Of a stretch of DNA of 64,000 nt, positions 1 to 10,959 are shown piece by piece. A program made the position numbers and the translations under genes. The first letter of the stretch is position 1. Every line of letters starts with the position of its first letter. Source of the stretch: Cheiracanthium punctorium. Its lineage: Eukaryota; Arthropoda; Arachnida; Araneae; Cheiracanthiidae. The DNA is taken from assembly GCA_038373885.1 (NCBI GenBank), contig JAWZYV010012272.1, positions 123,800 through 187,799 of the forward strand, given 5' to 3'. A model generated the notes under the pieces. The model was not told the DNA's origin. It made no database searches and worked only from the letters and a program-made list of their open reading frames with translations.

Positions 1-295
1 TTATTTCATAATTTGGGACAGTTAAACTACTGTAATTTGCTTTTTTCGATTTAGCGGATATGGACGAGCAAGAGAACATATTATTTCAAACATTCTTCCA
101 TAAATGAATAAAAGGACTATAAATTAACTTACGTACAAATAAAACAAAAGTCTTTTAATCAATGTTTTTTTCTTGTTAAAAAAACAGTTAAGCGTTTTCA
201 AACAAAATTTCGTCATAAAAAATTCCTGATATTATGCACGATTCCTTATTTATATTACATGATATTATTTAAGAGTGATATTATGCCCCTGATTG

Positions 296-445
296 TTGTG
301 ATCCTTAAGTGACAGTCACAATCCGGTTGCAAATAGTCACTGTGACGGCTATGCGTAGACGCTGTGATGTCGATATGTCCTACTCTCGTGACGGTGACCT
401 GGTGACGCCACATTGAGGTCAAAAGGTGACCATATTGTGACCTGG
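296..445. other. GTGAC/GTCAC-rich stretch
   Basis: About nine GTGAC or GTCAC pentamers lie within 150 bases, on both strands. They include AGGTCA-AA-AGGTGA near 414-429, which has the form of a DR2 nuclear-receptor half-site pair, and TGACCT near 438. No gene is recognisable next to it, so a regulatory role is only a guess. It could equally be a decayed repeat built on this motif. Confidence 0.25.
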
Positions 446-1125
446 TAGGAGAAAAAATATGAGCTGAGTAGCAGAATTAAAATGTGGTGTTGCCATTTAA
501 CTTGAATATTTAGAACCCCTTCCAGGGATTCTGTTCCTGCCAGCCGAGAGATACGAACCTGAATCAACTGGTTGATAGTTGAATTGACAGGGTTAGGCAG
601 TGTAGTCTTGAAACAGGTTCTTTAATAAGTTAGCTAATGCAAAAATTAGTTCCGATAACAGAAATTTTAATGGCATACTTTATAATTAGAGAAACAATAC
701 ATTCATTATTAAATCAAGATATAAATTACATTTTTGGAAATCTCTTCCTTTTTTCAGTTTTATAAATGTTATTTGCAAGGAGTCCAAGTGTTTTCTTTAT
801 CTATTTATTATATATAAAGGCAAGACTAATTTCTTGAAAATTTGCTAAGCTCTATATATTACTCTGAAGTATATTTTAAAAATCGGAAATTTCAAAAACT
901 AGTCCTTTCCCATCCCCATTCATTTTTTTCTTTCTTCAAAAGTTATTTTCTTGTAGTCAGTGTTTTTTTAACTTATTCTTAAAAAGAGGCTAACAACTCC
1001 TTAAACATTTTTTTGCTGTTAGTTAAAATCTTATAAAGTTACATTACACACACAAGTGCATTTTCAAATTCATAAAAATTGAAAACTTTGTATTCTTTCA
1101 AATTAATTAAAAAAAAAAAGCCTTT
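446..1125. other. AT-rich stretch with no recognisable feature
   Basis: No open frame of note, no tRNA-like boxes and no paired inverted repeats were seen here. The sequence is AT-rich with short poly-A and poly-T runs. Confidence 0.4.
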
Positions 1126-1151
1126 AGAGCAATCACTTTATGACTTCACAG

Positions 1152-1159
1152 TGACGTCA
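1152..1159. promoter_or_regulatory. CRE-type palindrome TGACGTCA
   Basis: A perfect TGACGTCA octamer, the consensus CREB/ATF site, lies in a stretch (1130-1275) that also holds TTGACGTCC near 1202 and TTACGTCAC near 1266. The match is exact, but no promoter or gene start is visible nearby, so function is unproven. Confidence 0.3.
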
Positions 1160-1436
1160 CTTTAGAGCAAAAAGAATAAACAGTCACATTATGACATCGT
1201 ATTGACGTCCCTAGTCAAAAAGAAGAATCACAGTGATACAAAACTTCGACAGTGAAAGTTTTGAAGTTACGTCACTTACCAGACCACTTTGTTGTGTTGC
1301 GAGAAAGCTCCACAAGGGATACATACTAAAGAGCGTTGGGCCTTGGTTGGAAGATTTTTAAGGGGCTCTTCACGTTACATCTGTAGAACCAAAATCCAGA
1401 TCGTTAGATCGACAGAAGCGCGGTATTCGATCATAG

Positions 1437-1977
1437 TACAAAATATTTCCCAATTGCTAAATTGTGCCCCATACACTCATGAGGTGGTACAAAATTTTAG
1501 CCTTTCATCACAAAGAATCTCAGAGATATCTTTAAATAAAGATGATCGGGGTTGTATGTAAATGCTTATTGCTATGTACAAAAATTATTTTCTTTCGTAA
1601 TTTCTGTACGACCCCTCAATTGCGATCGTATGACCCCTGAAATGCGATCATCCGACCTGATTTTTGCCCCTTCGAGAGGTACTGAAAACTAGTTTAAGCC
1701 AGCATATTTTTAATCTTTATAACTCTGACGCTTTTTAAAATGTATTTCTCAAATTTTGTTCATCACCTCATTAGTGTATGGGGCATAATTTACAATTTGG
1801 AGACTTTTTTTTGTACGGAAGTCGTATACAAAATTAAAAAGCGTAACTTTTTGAAAATTAACAAAAGGGATTTTTTTCTGAACAATATCTTATTTCCGAC
1901 CTTATTTTGAACATTTTTAAAGTTTACATTGCCCATAAAAAATTAAAGTTCTTTAAAACCCTTTTGAAGACGCCCTG
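1437..1977 (-). mobile_element. Truncated copy of the palindromic CAGGGYGTC MITE
   Basis: The right end reads GACGCCCTG followed by TA, the reverse complement of a CAGGGYGTC terminus. The body matches, in opposite orientation, much of the complete copy at 15430-16151, including a shared GTGCCCCATACACTCATGAG-like block and its inverted partner near 1765-1790. The other terminus is missing; similarity fades near 1437. TA flanks and a CAGGG terminus fit non-autonomous Tc1/mariner elements. A 90-residue open frame at 1289-1561 overlaps it and shows no recognisable domain. Confidence 0.6.
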
Positions 1978-2493
1978 TATATTGCTTATACACTCAAATA
2001 CATATTTTTATAAAATAACCTAAATATTTAAATAATAGAAAAAGAGGTATAATTTGTAAATATAAACATTTTCGATTAGAGATAGTGATTGCCTGTATTC
2101 TGAAAAGTTGACAATGCACATTCAACCTCGCTTCCCAACACCCAAGAGAGACATCAACAATTTCTTGAATGCGCCGTAAATAAACCCAAAAGGGAAAAGT
2201 AGATTTACAGGTGGTTTGCCGGAGTTCTAAATTCGAATTTACAATTCGTTTGTTTTCATTGCGTTGGTCGAAAACCTTTTTTTTTTTTTCTCCTCTTCAT
2301 TTTTCGATAATAATGTCTTCTGCTGGGATTTTGCTGTTTATGAAATTTTTGCAGTGGAAATGTGGGGAGTTTGTAAAAATTGATTTTTTTTTTTTTTTTT
2401 TTCGTAGAACTAGTATTATTCAGCTTTAAATTTGATTGTGAGATCGCATATTCTAATATTGCTCAAAAATATTGTGTTTGAAGATTAAAATTA

Positions 2494-2790
2494 ATAACGT
2501 TGCAAATAACATAAATAAAAAGTAGTACAGCATGTGCATTTTGGATGGTATAAGAGGTTCATCCTTCTTCAGATGTAAAACGCTTTAACTACCATATGGG
2601 AATGAAAGTGAGAGTATAATTAAAAAATAGTACAGTACATACATTTCGTGTAACACAAAAAGCCCACTCTCTGACTTTCATTCCTGAGTGGAAGTAGGAA
2701 CTTTTTCAACTGAAGAAGGGTGGACCATTTGAAAAACCCGAAACGTGCATACTGCACTACTATTTATTTATGTGCGTTATTTATAATGTC
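2494..2790. mobile_element. Fold-back MITE, about 300 bases
   Basis: The left arm (AACGTTGCAAATAACATAAA...) and the reverse complement of the right arm (GACATTATAAATAACGCACA...) are similar over about 75 bases, including a shared GTAGTRCAG block and CCTTCTTCAG. The centre is also inverted: GAATGAAAGTGAGAG at 2610 pairs with CTCTCTGACTTTCATTC at 2670. The whole segment could fold into one imperfect hairpin. No coding potential; superfamily not assigned. Confidence 0.6.
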
Positions 2791-2956
2791 TTTTTTTAAA
2801 ATTCGAATCGCATATTCTATTTGAATGCATAAATGAGTATATGAGTAAAGAAACTATGAACACAAGCTAAAGAAATCATTTTTGTAAATGCTTGCATGTT
2901 TGAGTTAGATGCAAGATTTTTTTAATGTGACTATTTATAAAAAAAAAAAAAATCTA

Positions 2957-3385
2957 GAGTGACTCCATTCACTTACCGAACACTTCCTAACCGATCATTT
3001 AAATAAATTTATTCAGTTCAATCGGATGTAGGTTCAGGCGTTAGTGCACTGTCCGTACACTTAGTGCACGGATGCATAGTCCGTAATGTATACGAATACT
3101 TTTACGTAGCCCTGTAAAAAAAAACTTACGTCCTACACACACCAAAATCAATACCGTATTGACAAGGTGGTCTATAATATATATACTAAATTTGAGCTCA
3201 ATCGGATGGAACATTTAGAACCAATTGTATTCCTTCACACGCACGCACATCACCCTAAAAATAACGTAAATAAATTCAAAACTCTCCAAATTGTGTAAAT
3301 ACATTAAAATCTTAAAGTCAAATTTTTTTATTACAGTTCTTTCCCTACAAATGTACATGTTTAGAAAGTAAAAATCTAATTAGAA
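2957..3385 (-). repeat. Dispersed repeat R, copy 1
   Basis: One of four copies in this window (others near 30425-31075, 33772-36123 and 55905-56175). Shared landmarks, read on the minus strand, are TTCCGAACA-like ends, CGATTGAGCTCAAAT, ACCGGTATTGATTTTGGTGTGT and CTACAGGGCTACG. The termini are loosely inverted (ACTTTCCGAACA-type), so it may be an old TIR element. No coding capacity is seen; family unknown to me. Confidence 0.6.
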
Positions 3386-4452
3386 TATTGAAGTCATATT
3401 TCTGAATACTAAAAAATGATACACGTGTTTAAATGTAATAGCCACTGAGTTACTCGACTTTTAACTTCAGCAATTATCGTCAATATATATGACTAAGAGA
3501 AAAATTTTAAGTTAAGAAAACATAAAATCCATACAATCTGGTAGAGTAATATTTCTAATGCATTTTCCACCTTTCAAATTTTCTTCTTGCATTAATTTGA
3601 GGCAAGTTTCAATATAAGTTCGATCCAGCTGTGGCGTCTTTTTTATTTTAGAGACAGTTTTTATTTTAGAGTGATGTTTGAGTTTGAGACGATAAAAGGT
3701 AAATTTAATGCAGTTTGCGTATAAGACCTTCGTATTTTAAATTTTAGTATCGTACATTCCAGGGATTGCCCTGACCGCTTTCAAATTTTCACCAATCCAT
3801 ACACCAAATTTGATTTTGCCGAACGTCGCTAAGAAATTCAATTGACAATATTTCTCCAAAATGCATTTTCTTTTAACACACTAACTTCGCGATTTTGCAA
3901 TTCGCGATGTTAGCAATCGACAGCGTGACCGCTCCATTCGGATTTTTAAAAATTTTTTCTTGAGTTACACGAATATTGTTTCAGTTTCAGTTACAGACTC
4001 TAAGGTTATTGTTTATATAAGATTTACCAACATTACTTTTCTATTATTAAAATAAAAGTATCTAAATAGCGTTTTGTAGAACTTGATCAATACAAGGCAC
4101 ATCATTCTCATCGATTTTTTTTTAGATATCTATGATTATGAACGTGGTGATAGTTAGAAATTTAGTAAATAAAGAACAAAAACTGAAATAACAATCTGAA
4201 AATAACAAAAAATATACAAAACTAAAAGATAACATTTTATTTCTTAACAACGCTTCAATTTAGAGAGTTCAGCTTCAGTTTTTAAGTACCAAAATAGTAC
4301 TAATTTGCAAAAAATGTTTTACTTCTAATGTTCATATGCAATGGAGATTCGTAGCTTCAATTATTGGAAGTGCTGCGTAAAGAAAACTAACCCATTGCTT
4401 CCTTATTTCGTAAAAAGCAACAATAGGTAAATATTAGGGAAAAAAAATATTA
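3386..4452. other. Non-coding stretch, one short hairpin
   Basis: AT-rich DNA without a recognisable gene. At 3881-3913 a small inverted repeat (CTAACTTCGCGA against TCGCGATGTTAG, 11 of 12 pairs) could form a hairpin with a 9-base loop. Nothing else stood out. Confidence 0.4.
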
Positions 4453-4614
4453 CGTAGGTTGCCTTTTATGTTTTTACAAACGACCAATAGGAGTCGCTAC
4501 AGAAACATGTCTTCAGATATTCGTAGAATTCACATTTTTTTATCTTGGAATCAGTGGCATTATAGAAATTGTTTGCGTATTTTGTTTACACGAGTGTTCT
4601 AAAGAAGACAGTGA

Positions 4615-5001
4615 ATGGAAAAAATGGAAATAACTCGTGAAGGTTTTGGCTGGATGATTTTTCATGATTTTAAGAAAGGCCTCACTCGACAAGACTGCTT
4701 AGTATCACTTCGTGAAACTTTTGGCAATGAAGCACCATCAGAAAACACAGTTTACAATTGGTTTGCAGAATTTCATCGTGGTCGTGTGTCAGTCAGTGAT
4801 GAACCTCGTGAAGGACGACCAAAATCGGTAGTGATTCCAGATAACATCGATGCAATGCGCAAGGTGATTGAAGAAGGTCGGCATGTCACATATCGTGAGA
4901 TAGAAGCATCCTTGGCATATCACAGACTGCAATACATTCGATTTTGCACGAAGATTTAGCTGTTGAAAAGATTTGTTCCAGATGGATTAGGCACAATTTG
5001 A
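4615..5001 (+). pseudogene. mariner transposase, N-terminal part
   Basis: The frame opens with an ATG-rich start and encodes the mariner-type bipartite DNA-binding region: a first helix-turn-helix (about residues 10-60, with GLTRQDCLVSLRETFG and TVYNWFAEFHRG), the GRPKS linker, and the start of the second (YREIEASL). Near 4930 the frame shifts: the expected continuation (ILHEDLAVEKICSRWIRHNL) is read in another frame, from about 4938. Homology stops at about 5001, where foreign DNA begins. It cannot make a working transposase; the catalytic half lies downstream, after 7130. Confidence 0.8.
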
Positions 5002-5456
5002 CGGTCACTATCCAATTCCGCCGATTCCTTTTCGGGTTTTTTTTTTTTTTTTTTCGGGAGGATAATTCCGCTGAAGGGGGTTACAGACAGTGTTTCTTTT
5101 GGCGACGAGGAGTTGGCGATATTTATTTGCTCTTTGACTACAAATAGAATATTTTGAAAGCTATGAGGAAAAGGATCTAGGCCTGACCTAAGTAAAATTT
5201 GCATCCTTGAACATTAGCATTGGGGCATGCTACACGTACAGCGTTGTGAATAGTTATCTGGAATCTACCACAAAATGGCTCTGTTCAAAAGGGAGATTTT
5301 GTTCGATAAAAGTGTTTTCCGCAAGTGTATACACTTTTGCAGGCATTTCTTTACTGCACTGCCACACAAGTTCACCGTTTTTCAGTATTCTTTTTTTTGT
5401 AGTAGGTAATACCGTCAACAATAACAAGATCTTTTCCTCCCTCGGTGGTGCAGAGC

Positions 5457-6491
5457 CAGGGTTGGCTTTTTACCGGTAAAAACTGGTTTTTACCAGGACA
5501 TGGTAAAAACTAGGTTTTTACCGGTAAAAACCTGGGAAAAAGGGGTAAAAACCTAATGATACAAAAAACTCCCTGAGTCATAAACTGTATATTAATGCTA
5601 TTTATAAAACTGTATTTTCATGTAATTGATGTGGATATATCATCATCAGGACATACTGATGATGCAAACTACATTATGTGATTGTGCAAACTACATTATG
5701 TAATAAGTAATATTTGTAAGCATTTGGTTTTCATTAAAATGGTTAAGATAAGTTCAGTGTAATAAAAGTATATTTACAAGTCCTTTAAGTAAAAATTATT
5801 TAACTAGCCTGCATTACATAATTGTAATAAATATTGTAATGTGCCTTCTCATAATAATAGTTTTAATAAGTTTCATAATGATAAATGTACATTATCTATA
5901 AATTTGAATTCTTGTAAGATGAAAACATGGATGAAAGTTTTCTGTGTTTATTATATTCCTCAAAATGAACTATTTTCATATAGCATTCTTTTACTTACCA
6001 AATCAGACACTGAATTAGGTGAATATTGTTATATGGAAATGGAAATAGTGATATTAAATGTCCTGAACTTTTATTCCTGAGAAAATGAAAAAATAGCAGA
6101 TAAATCTTCATTGTTTGCTTGTGGATTAAGGCCGATTGACTGCACTAGGGTCCCAGTCCTAGAGGGGAATACCTTCCTATTTCTAAAGGATCCTAGCCAG
6201 TATTTATGCGCAGTTTCTGAAAAAAAAACACTCCAAAACACGGAAACAGCCAGATCAACAGGCAGGACCGGGGTATGAACCTGGCACCTCCCACCATCCA
6301 GTTTCGAGAGCAGAACCTCTCAGCCATTGGTGGAGAGATAAATCTTCCAAAAAGTGACAAAAAATAGTCAAACTAATAAGTTTTTCTCAAAGGTGGTAAA
6401 AACCCTGGTAAAAACATGTTTTTCCAAAGACGGTAAAAACCATAGTAAAAACCGGTAAATACCATCGGACGGTAAATACCGCCCAACCCTG
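5457..6491. mobile_element. hAT-like element, CAGGGTTGG termini
   Basis: It begins CAGGGTTGGC and ends GCCCAACCCTG, a terminal inverted repeat. Subterminal regions are packed with repeats of the type GGTAAAAACC and TTTTTACCGG at both ends (5470-5550 and 6390-6480), as in many hAT elements where transposase binds. The flanks share GCAGAGC, an imperfect form of the expected 8-base duplication. There is no transposase; open frames inside are short and AT-rich. A SINE sits at 6124-6337. Confidence 0.65.
6124..6337 (-). repeat. tRNA-derived SINE (with tail shared at 13 kb)
   Basis: On the minus strand the head has A-box-like TGGCTGAGAGGTTCTGC and B-box-like GGTTCATACCC, the internal RNA polymerase III promoter layout of tRNA-derived SINEs. 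The other end has the GATTAAGGCCGATT block, nearly identical to the end of the SINE at 13065-13292, so the two share a tail. It lies inside the hAT-like element and so is younger than it. Confidence 0.65.
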
Positions 6492-6700
6492 TAGCAGAGC
6501 TCAATATTCATGGCAGAAAAATTTATACCCAATCAGGCCGTCACACAGTCATCAAGTAGCAATGATCTCATGATGATACAAATTACAATCGTATATATAC
6601 CAACATTAATAAAAAGAATATCAGGCATGTATGCTGTATTTTGTGGAACCTTTCTGCTAATCAGGAATAACTCTTGTGCTCCTTCTGATTGGGTTGGGCA

Positions 6701-7025
6701 CACAGACAAAAATTATCGATGTCGGAACAACATCGGGAACTAATCTCAGCAGGAAGAGAAAATTATCAATAGGTTCAATAATTTATAGCACATGCACCCG
6801 TGGGCATATTGGCTTTTTGTCTTCGCCAAACACGTGCTGAATGTATCGCGAAATATCGCAACACAGACCAAAACTATCGATGTCGGAACAACATCGGAAA
6901 TTAATCTCTGAAGGCAGAGAAAATTCTGAGTCGAGAAAATTATCAATAGGTTTACTAATTTATAGCATATGCACCCGTAGGCATATTGATATTCCGTCGT
7001 CGCCAACAAACGCTGGATGAATCGC
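6701..7025 (+). repeat. 161-base tandem duplication
   Basis: CACAGAC...ATCGATGTCGGAACAACATCGG and the downstream AGAAAATTATCAATAGGTT and GCACCCGTGGGCATATTG blocks recur with a period of about 161 bases. The two copies are diverged by scattered substitutions. It belongs to the DNA inserted in the mariner. Confidence 0.6.
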
Positions 7026-7129
7026 CAAATATAAACGTGCTATCCAAACTCCATTTCTTGTCTCAAGAAAATGGAAAGGCGGAATTGTCCTGTAAGGGTC
7101 AGTTCATGACAAAATGTCTCTGCGGAATT

Positions 7130-7770
7130 GACCTGTTGAAGACCTGAGAAAGAGACTCGTGCAAACTGGCGTAAGGAAATGCTTAAAAATTTCAAATTGG
7201 GAGCTGTAAAATCTGTACATCCCAACGTTGCAGGTGACGAAAGTTGGATATATTCCTATGAGCCGGAAACTAAACAGCAATACACTGTTTGGGTGTTTCC
7301 AGATGAACCGAATCCTACGAAAGTTGTTTGTTCATCAAGCACTTCCAAGAAAATGCTTGCTTGTTTCTTCGGCTTTACAGGACATATCGCAACCATTCCT
7401 TTAGAGGATCGAAAAACTGTTAACTCTAAATGGTAAACAGAAATTTGTTTACCAAAAGACATCAACGAAATCAGGAAAAACAACAAAAATCGGAGCATCA
7501 TTCTTCATCACGGCAACACCAGCTCCCCCAGCACGTGAAGCAATTGATTATTCGGAGGATAAAAATATCAGATTAATATATCGTTGCCTATGCTCTCCTG
7601 ATTTGTAACCAAATGACTTTTTCTTGTTCCCTTAAGTCAAACAAAAAATGCGTGGCCAGCCATTTTCACCACCTGAAGAAGCTGTTGATACCTTCCAAAA
7701 CCAGGTTTCGAGATATCAACTTCAGAGTGAAAAAAATGGTTCAAGAATAGGTTTGAACGGGTGGGAAAGT
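7130..7770 (+). pseudogene. mariner transposase, catalytic C-terminal part
   Basis: The frame resumes with ...TRANWRKEMLKNF and reads through GDESWIYSYEPETKQQYTVW, the first catalytic block of mariner DDE transposases. The second block reads HHGNTSS where the family has an aspartate after HH, so the second catalytic residue is lost. The third block is recognisable as SPDL-stop-PNDFFLF. Stops after NSKW (7436), after SPDL and further on break it. It is the 3' partner of the fragment at 4615-5001. Confidence 0.8.
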
Positions 7771-8065
7771 GTATAAATCTTAAAGGGAAATATTTTGAAA
7801 AGCAATAAAACAGTTTGTTCCCCAAAAATTATTTATTTCCTATTTTTTGTAAAAACTTAAAAGGCAACGCTCGTAATTGCTATAATTTTAAGTTTTCATT
7901 TGCACACTGCAAACAGAACTGCAACAAGAGATAATGATTAGGGATGCAACGGATATCCGGCCTATCCGGCGAGTATGCCGGATAATTGACAGTAGCCGGA
8001 TATTACTAATATCCGGCAGTACATCCAGCCTAAAATTATATTCAGAAATAACATTAATAAACATA

Positions 8066-9586
8066 ATTATATAAATAAAATTAGACTTTTGTCTGTACAT
8101 TTCTTGGAATTCAAAAATTTTGCGATTTCTATCCGTTTCAAGCACCCGGGAGTCCGATGCGACCCTAAAAAAAAAAGTTTGTCTGTCTGTCATTCTGTCG
8201 TTCTGTCATTCTGCCCGTGACGCTTTTTTTGTTTAAGCATCACGTAAAAACGACTGAAGCGAATGATATGAAATTAAGTGTCATGATAGGTGGTCATTCA
8301 ACTTAAAACATAGGCGTCCAATTTTTAAAACTTCTTGATTGGATTTTGAGTTTTTGCAAAAATCCTTTTAAACTGCGTAAATTTGTGTTCAAGCATCACG
8401 TAAAAACGCCTGAAGCGAATGATATGAAATTGGGTGTCATGATAGGTGCTCACTCAACTTAAAATATAGGCGTCGAATTATAAAAAAAACTTGATTAGAT
8501 TTTGAGATTAGATTTTGAGTCTGTCATTCTGTGGTTCTGTCCTTCTGTAATTCTATCCGTGACGCTTGTTCGCACATCACGTAAAAACGACTGAAGCGAA
8601 TGAAATGAAATTTAGTGGCATGATGGGTGTCACTCAACTTAAAATACAGGCATCGAACTTTTTAAAAATCTTGATTAGATTTTGAGATTTTTCGAAAATC
8701 ATTTCAAACTGCGTAAATTTTTGTTCGCGCATCACGTAATAACTGCAAAGGGGAAAAAATGATATTTGGTGAAATGATAGGTGGTCACTCACCTTAAACT
8801 ATAAGCATTTAATTAAAAAAAATCGATCAGATTTTGAGATTTTGTGAAAATCGTTTAAAACTGAGTGAATCTTTGTTCCTGCATTACGTAATAACGACTA
8901 AAGCGAATGATATGAAATTTGGTCACATGATAGATTGACATATAGTTGCTCATACATATAGTTGCTCAACATAAACTATAGGTGTCAAATTTTTTAAACA
9001 TTTTTATTAGATTTTGAGATTTTATGAAAATTCTCTCAAAATACGTTTATATTTCTTCAAACATCACGTAATAACGACTAATACGAATGATACGAAATTT
9101 AGTGATATGATAGGTAGTTGCTAATCTTAATTTATAGGCGTTGAATTTTTAAGATATTTTGATTACATTTTGAGATTTTGCGAAAATCGTTTTAAAATGC
9201 TGAAATTTTGTTCCAACAACACGAAATAAAGACTGCAGGGAATGAAACGAAACTGGGTGACATGATAGATTGTCACTGAACTTAAATTCTAGGCTTCAAT
9301 TTTTTCAAAAAATGTTGATTAGATTTTGAGATTTTGCGAAAATTATTTCAATATGCGTAAATATTCGTTCGCGCATCACATAATTACGACTAAAGCGAAT
9401 GAAATGATATTACTTAGTTACTCTCTAACCTGCAATATTTTAACAATACATAAAAATTATAACTTCGCTTTCTTTACTTTGGCAACATACTGCATCCATT
9501 CTTTGTACTGCTACAATGCTGACGAAAGTTCTTGCTTTTTGGAAATTTGCATTCACTAACCCGTCAAGGACGGGTACTTCAGCTAG
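8066..9586 (+). mobile_element. Non-autonomous Helitron, copy A
   Basis: The 3' end has a hairpin (CCCGTC-AAG-GACGGG), then TACTTCAG and CTAG followed by T, which is the Helitron 3' architecture. The 5' end is a degenerate TATATAAATAAAATTAG; other copies begin TCTATATAAATAAAATTAG. After it comes a GTCTGTCATTCTG-type short repeat and then diverged ~150-base monomers, each carrying a CATCACGTAA-like block. It encodes no RepHel protein and must have been mobilised in trans. Confidence 0.8.
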
Positions 9587-9786
9587 TAAATGAAAAATTT
9601 GAAAACTGCAATAATAAAGAATGCAAAAACACCAAAGTTTTGTGAAAATATGTTGTTTTCAATACTTTTGAATATACTTTTATTATGTACTAGCTGAAGT
9701 ACCCGTCGTTGACGGGTTAGTACCATAAGCGTAAAGTTTTCAAAATTATTGGGGGGGCCGGGCCCCACAACCACATGTATTCACGT

Positions 9787-10194
9787 CACTGGCGTAGTCA
9801 AAGGGGGGGGGGTTAGGAGGGTCATAACCAGTGGCGGATCCAGAAAAGCTTATTTCACCCAATTAAAATGTACTATAAATCAAAATTTTAGTCTATACCA
9901 ATGTATTAGGCTTTTGGGAGGGGCTAAGTAATAAAAATGATTATTTTAGTTATTTAAAGTGTATAATAAAGCAGAATGTTACCCATGAGCAATCTCTTTT
10001 GAGGGGGGCTGAAGCCCCCTAGCCCCTCCCCTGGATCCGCTACTGGTCATAACCACCCCCCATGAGGAATTTTTTGCCATACAAAATGTATACATTCTTC
10101 ACTTCCTTATCATACACCCGTATACATATATGTGAGTTGCAGAAGGCGTAACCCCCCACCCCACCCCCATGAAAAATTTCTAGCTACGCCACTG
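9787..10194. mobile_element. hAT-like MITE with 8-base TSD ATTCACGT
   Basis: ATTCACGT flanks it on both sides (9779-9786 and 10195-10202). It begins CACTGGCGTAG and ends CTACGCCACTG, differing by one base as inverted repeats. Another copy of this family lies at 34010-34186 and shares the ATGAGGAATTTTTTGCCATA block and the ATGAAAAATTTCT end. A second MITE (9829-10045) is nested inside. Non-coding. Confidence 0.85.
9829..10045. mobile_element. hAT-like MITE with 8-base TSD GTCATAAC
   Basis: GTCATAAC occurs at 9821-9828 and 10046-10053. The ends are CAGTGGCGGATCCAG and the complement of CAGTAGCGGATCCAG. Removing it restores the continuous sequence of the surrounding MITE, so it is the youngest layer here. 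It is 217 bases and non-coding, with a CCCCTAGCCCC-rich right end. Confidence 0.88.
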
Positions 10195-10257
10195 ATTCAC
10201 GTACATATAACTTACTCATAGCTGCCAACTACTACGGAATATAATTAACCACTTTTT

Positions 10258-10725
10258 CTACGTGATTTTTTGGCTTAAGATATAGCAAAATTTTTGCGCT
10301 GCGCGCGCGAGCTGGTTACGTCTGTGGTTCCGCGTCAGAGGTAGACAAAGCAACGGACGTCTTGCGGACAGACCATTCTGCTGTAAACGACGTCGAATGG
10401 TACGCGCAGACACTGGATGATGCGTTACAGACTGAATCTGCTGTGATATGGTTCGTGATGTGACTGAGCGGTCCGTCACTGCCATGCGTGCAATCTGCCT
10501 GTCATCACGTGACGTGGTGCACTGAGGTTGATGCGGTCGATCACGTCTGTCCGTCGTACCCTCCTGCACCCAACGATCACATATCCGCATCACAGTTGTT
10601 TGGTTTCGTCCAATACGACGACCGATTTCCCTGAAAGATAACCCACAATCTCGGTATGCCACTATCCTTCCTCTGTCAAACTCGGATACTTGATCAAAAG
10701 ATGATCGTTGTTTCCTACGAGGCAT
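10258..10725 (-). pseudogene. Tc1-like transposase, DNA-binding half only
   Basis: This 155-residue frame, with a good ATG at 10725, encodes the paired-type bipartite DNA-binding region of Tc1 transposases. The first HTH is at about residues 12-57 (DRGRIVAYRDCGLSFREIGR, then NQTTVMRICDRWVQEG), followed by a basic linker. The second HTH is at about 73-125 (SRTISQQI...SARTIRRRLQQNG). The DDE domain is absent: homology stops after QLARAAQKF and the frame ends nine residues later in TIR-element DNA. The frame is uninterrupted, so a DNA-binding-only product is conceivable, but expression is unknown. Confidence 0.8.
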
Positions 10726-10959
10726 AATTTATCGTTTTTTTTGAAAAAAAAGCAAGAAAAACACAATTGCTGTACTTGAAACCGTCGAAATCTCCAAGCC
10801 TTAAATAGCGCTTTGAGGTGGCGCCACAGGCGCGCTTGATGTGCGTCTGCGCTGAAATTCTAATCATTTGCATATCTCACCTCAGCTAATGCATGTTGTA
10901 AATTTCATATTATTTGCATGCTTCCTTCAGGGTGTTGCATTTACGATGGCCAGCAGTGT
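10726..10959 (-). mobile_element. Tc1 left terminal region
   Basis: On the minus strand a CACTGCTGGCCATCGTAAAT terminus, next to TA at 10960-10961, leads into 230 bases of leader before the transposase ATG. The GC-richer segment at 10790-10860 is part of it. This is the intact 5' end of the Tc1-like element whose 3' end has been lost. Confidence 0.75.

Larger units (their letters stand above)
5002..7130. mobile_element. Unclassified insertion inside the mariner
   Basis: This DNA interrupts the mariner transposase after the codons for RHNLT. The edges carry partly inverted sequence: CCAATTCCGCC near 5011 against GGCGGAATTG near 7079, and GCGGAATTG again at 7122. The sites AATTTGAC (left) and GAATTGAC (right) may be a decayed 8-base target duplication, which would fit a hAT-like element. 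It has a 161-base direct duplication (about 6701-6861 and 6862-7025), a hAT-like insertion (5457-6491) and a poly-T run at 5038. No transposase is recognisable in it. Confidence 0.45.
4453..7873 (+). mobile_element. mariner element split by a 2.1 kb insertion
   Basis: The terminal inverted repeats are GTTGCCTTTTATGTTTTTAC at 4459 and, at the right end, the complement of GTTGCCTTTTAAGTTTTTAC ending near 7867. Both outer ends abut a TA dinucleotide, the Tc1/mariner target duplication. The 5' transposase half (4615-5001) and the 3' half (about 7130-7770) belong to one gene. Removing about 2.1 kb between them leaves about 1.3 kb, the usual mariner length. The inserted DNA holds a hAT-like element and a SINE. 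Confidence 0.8.
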
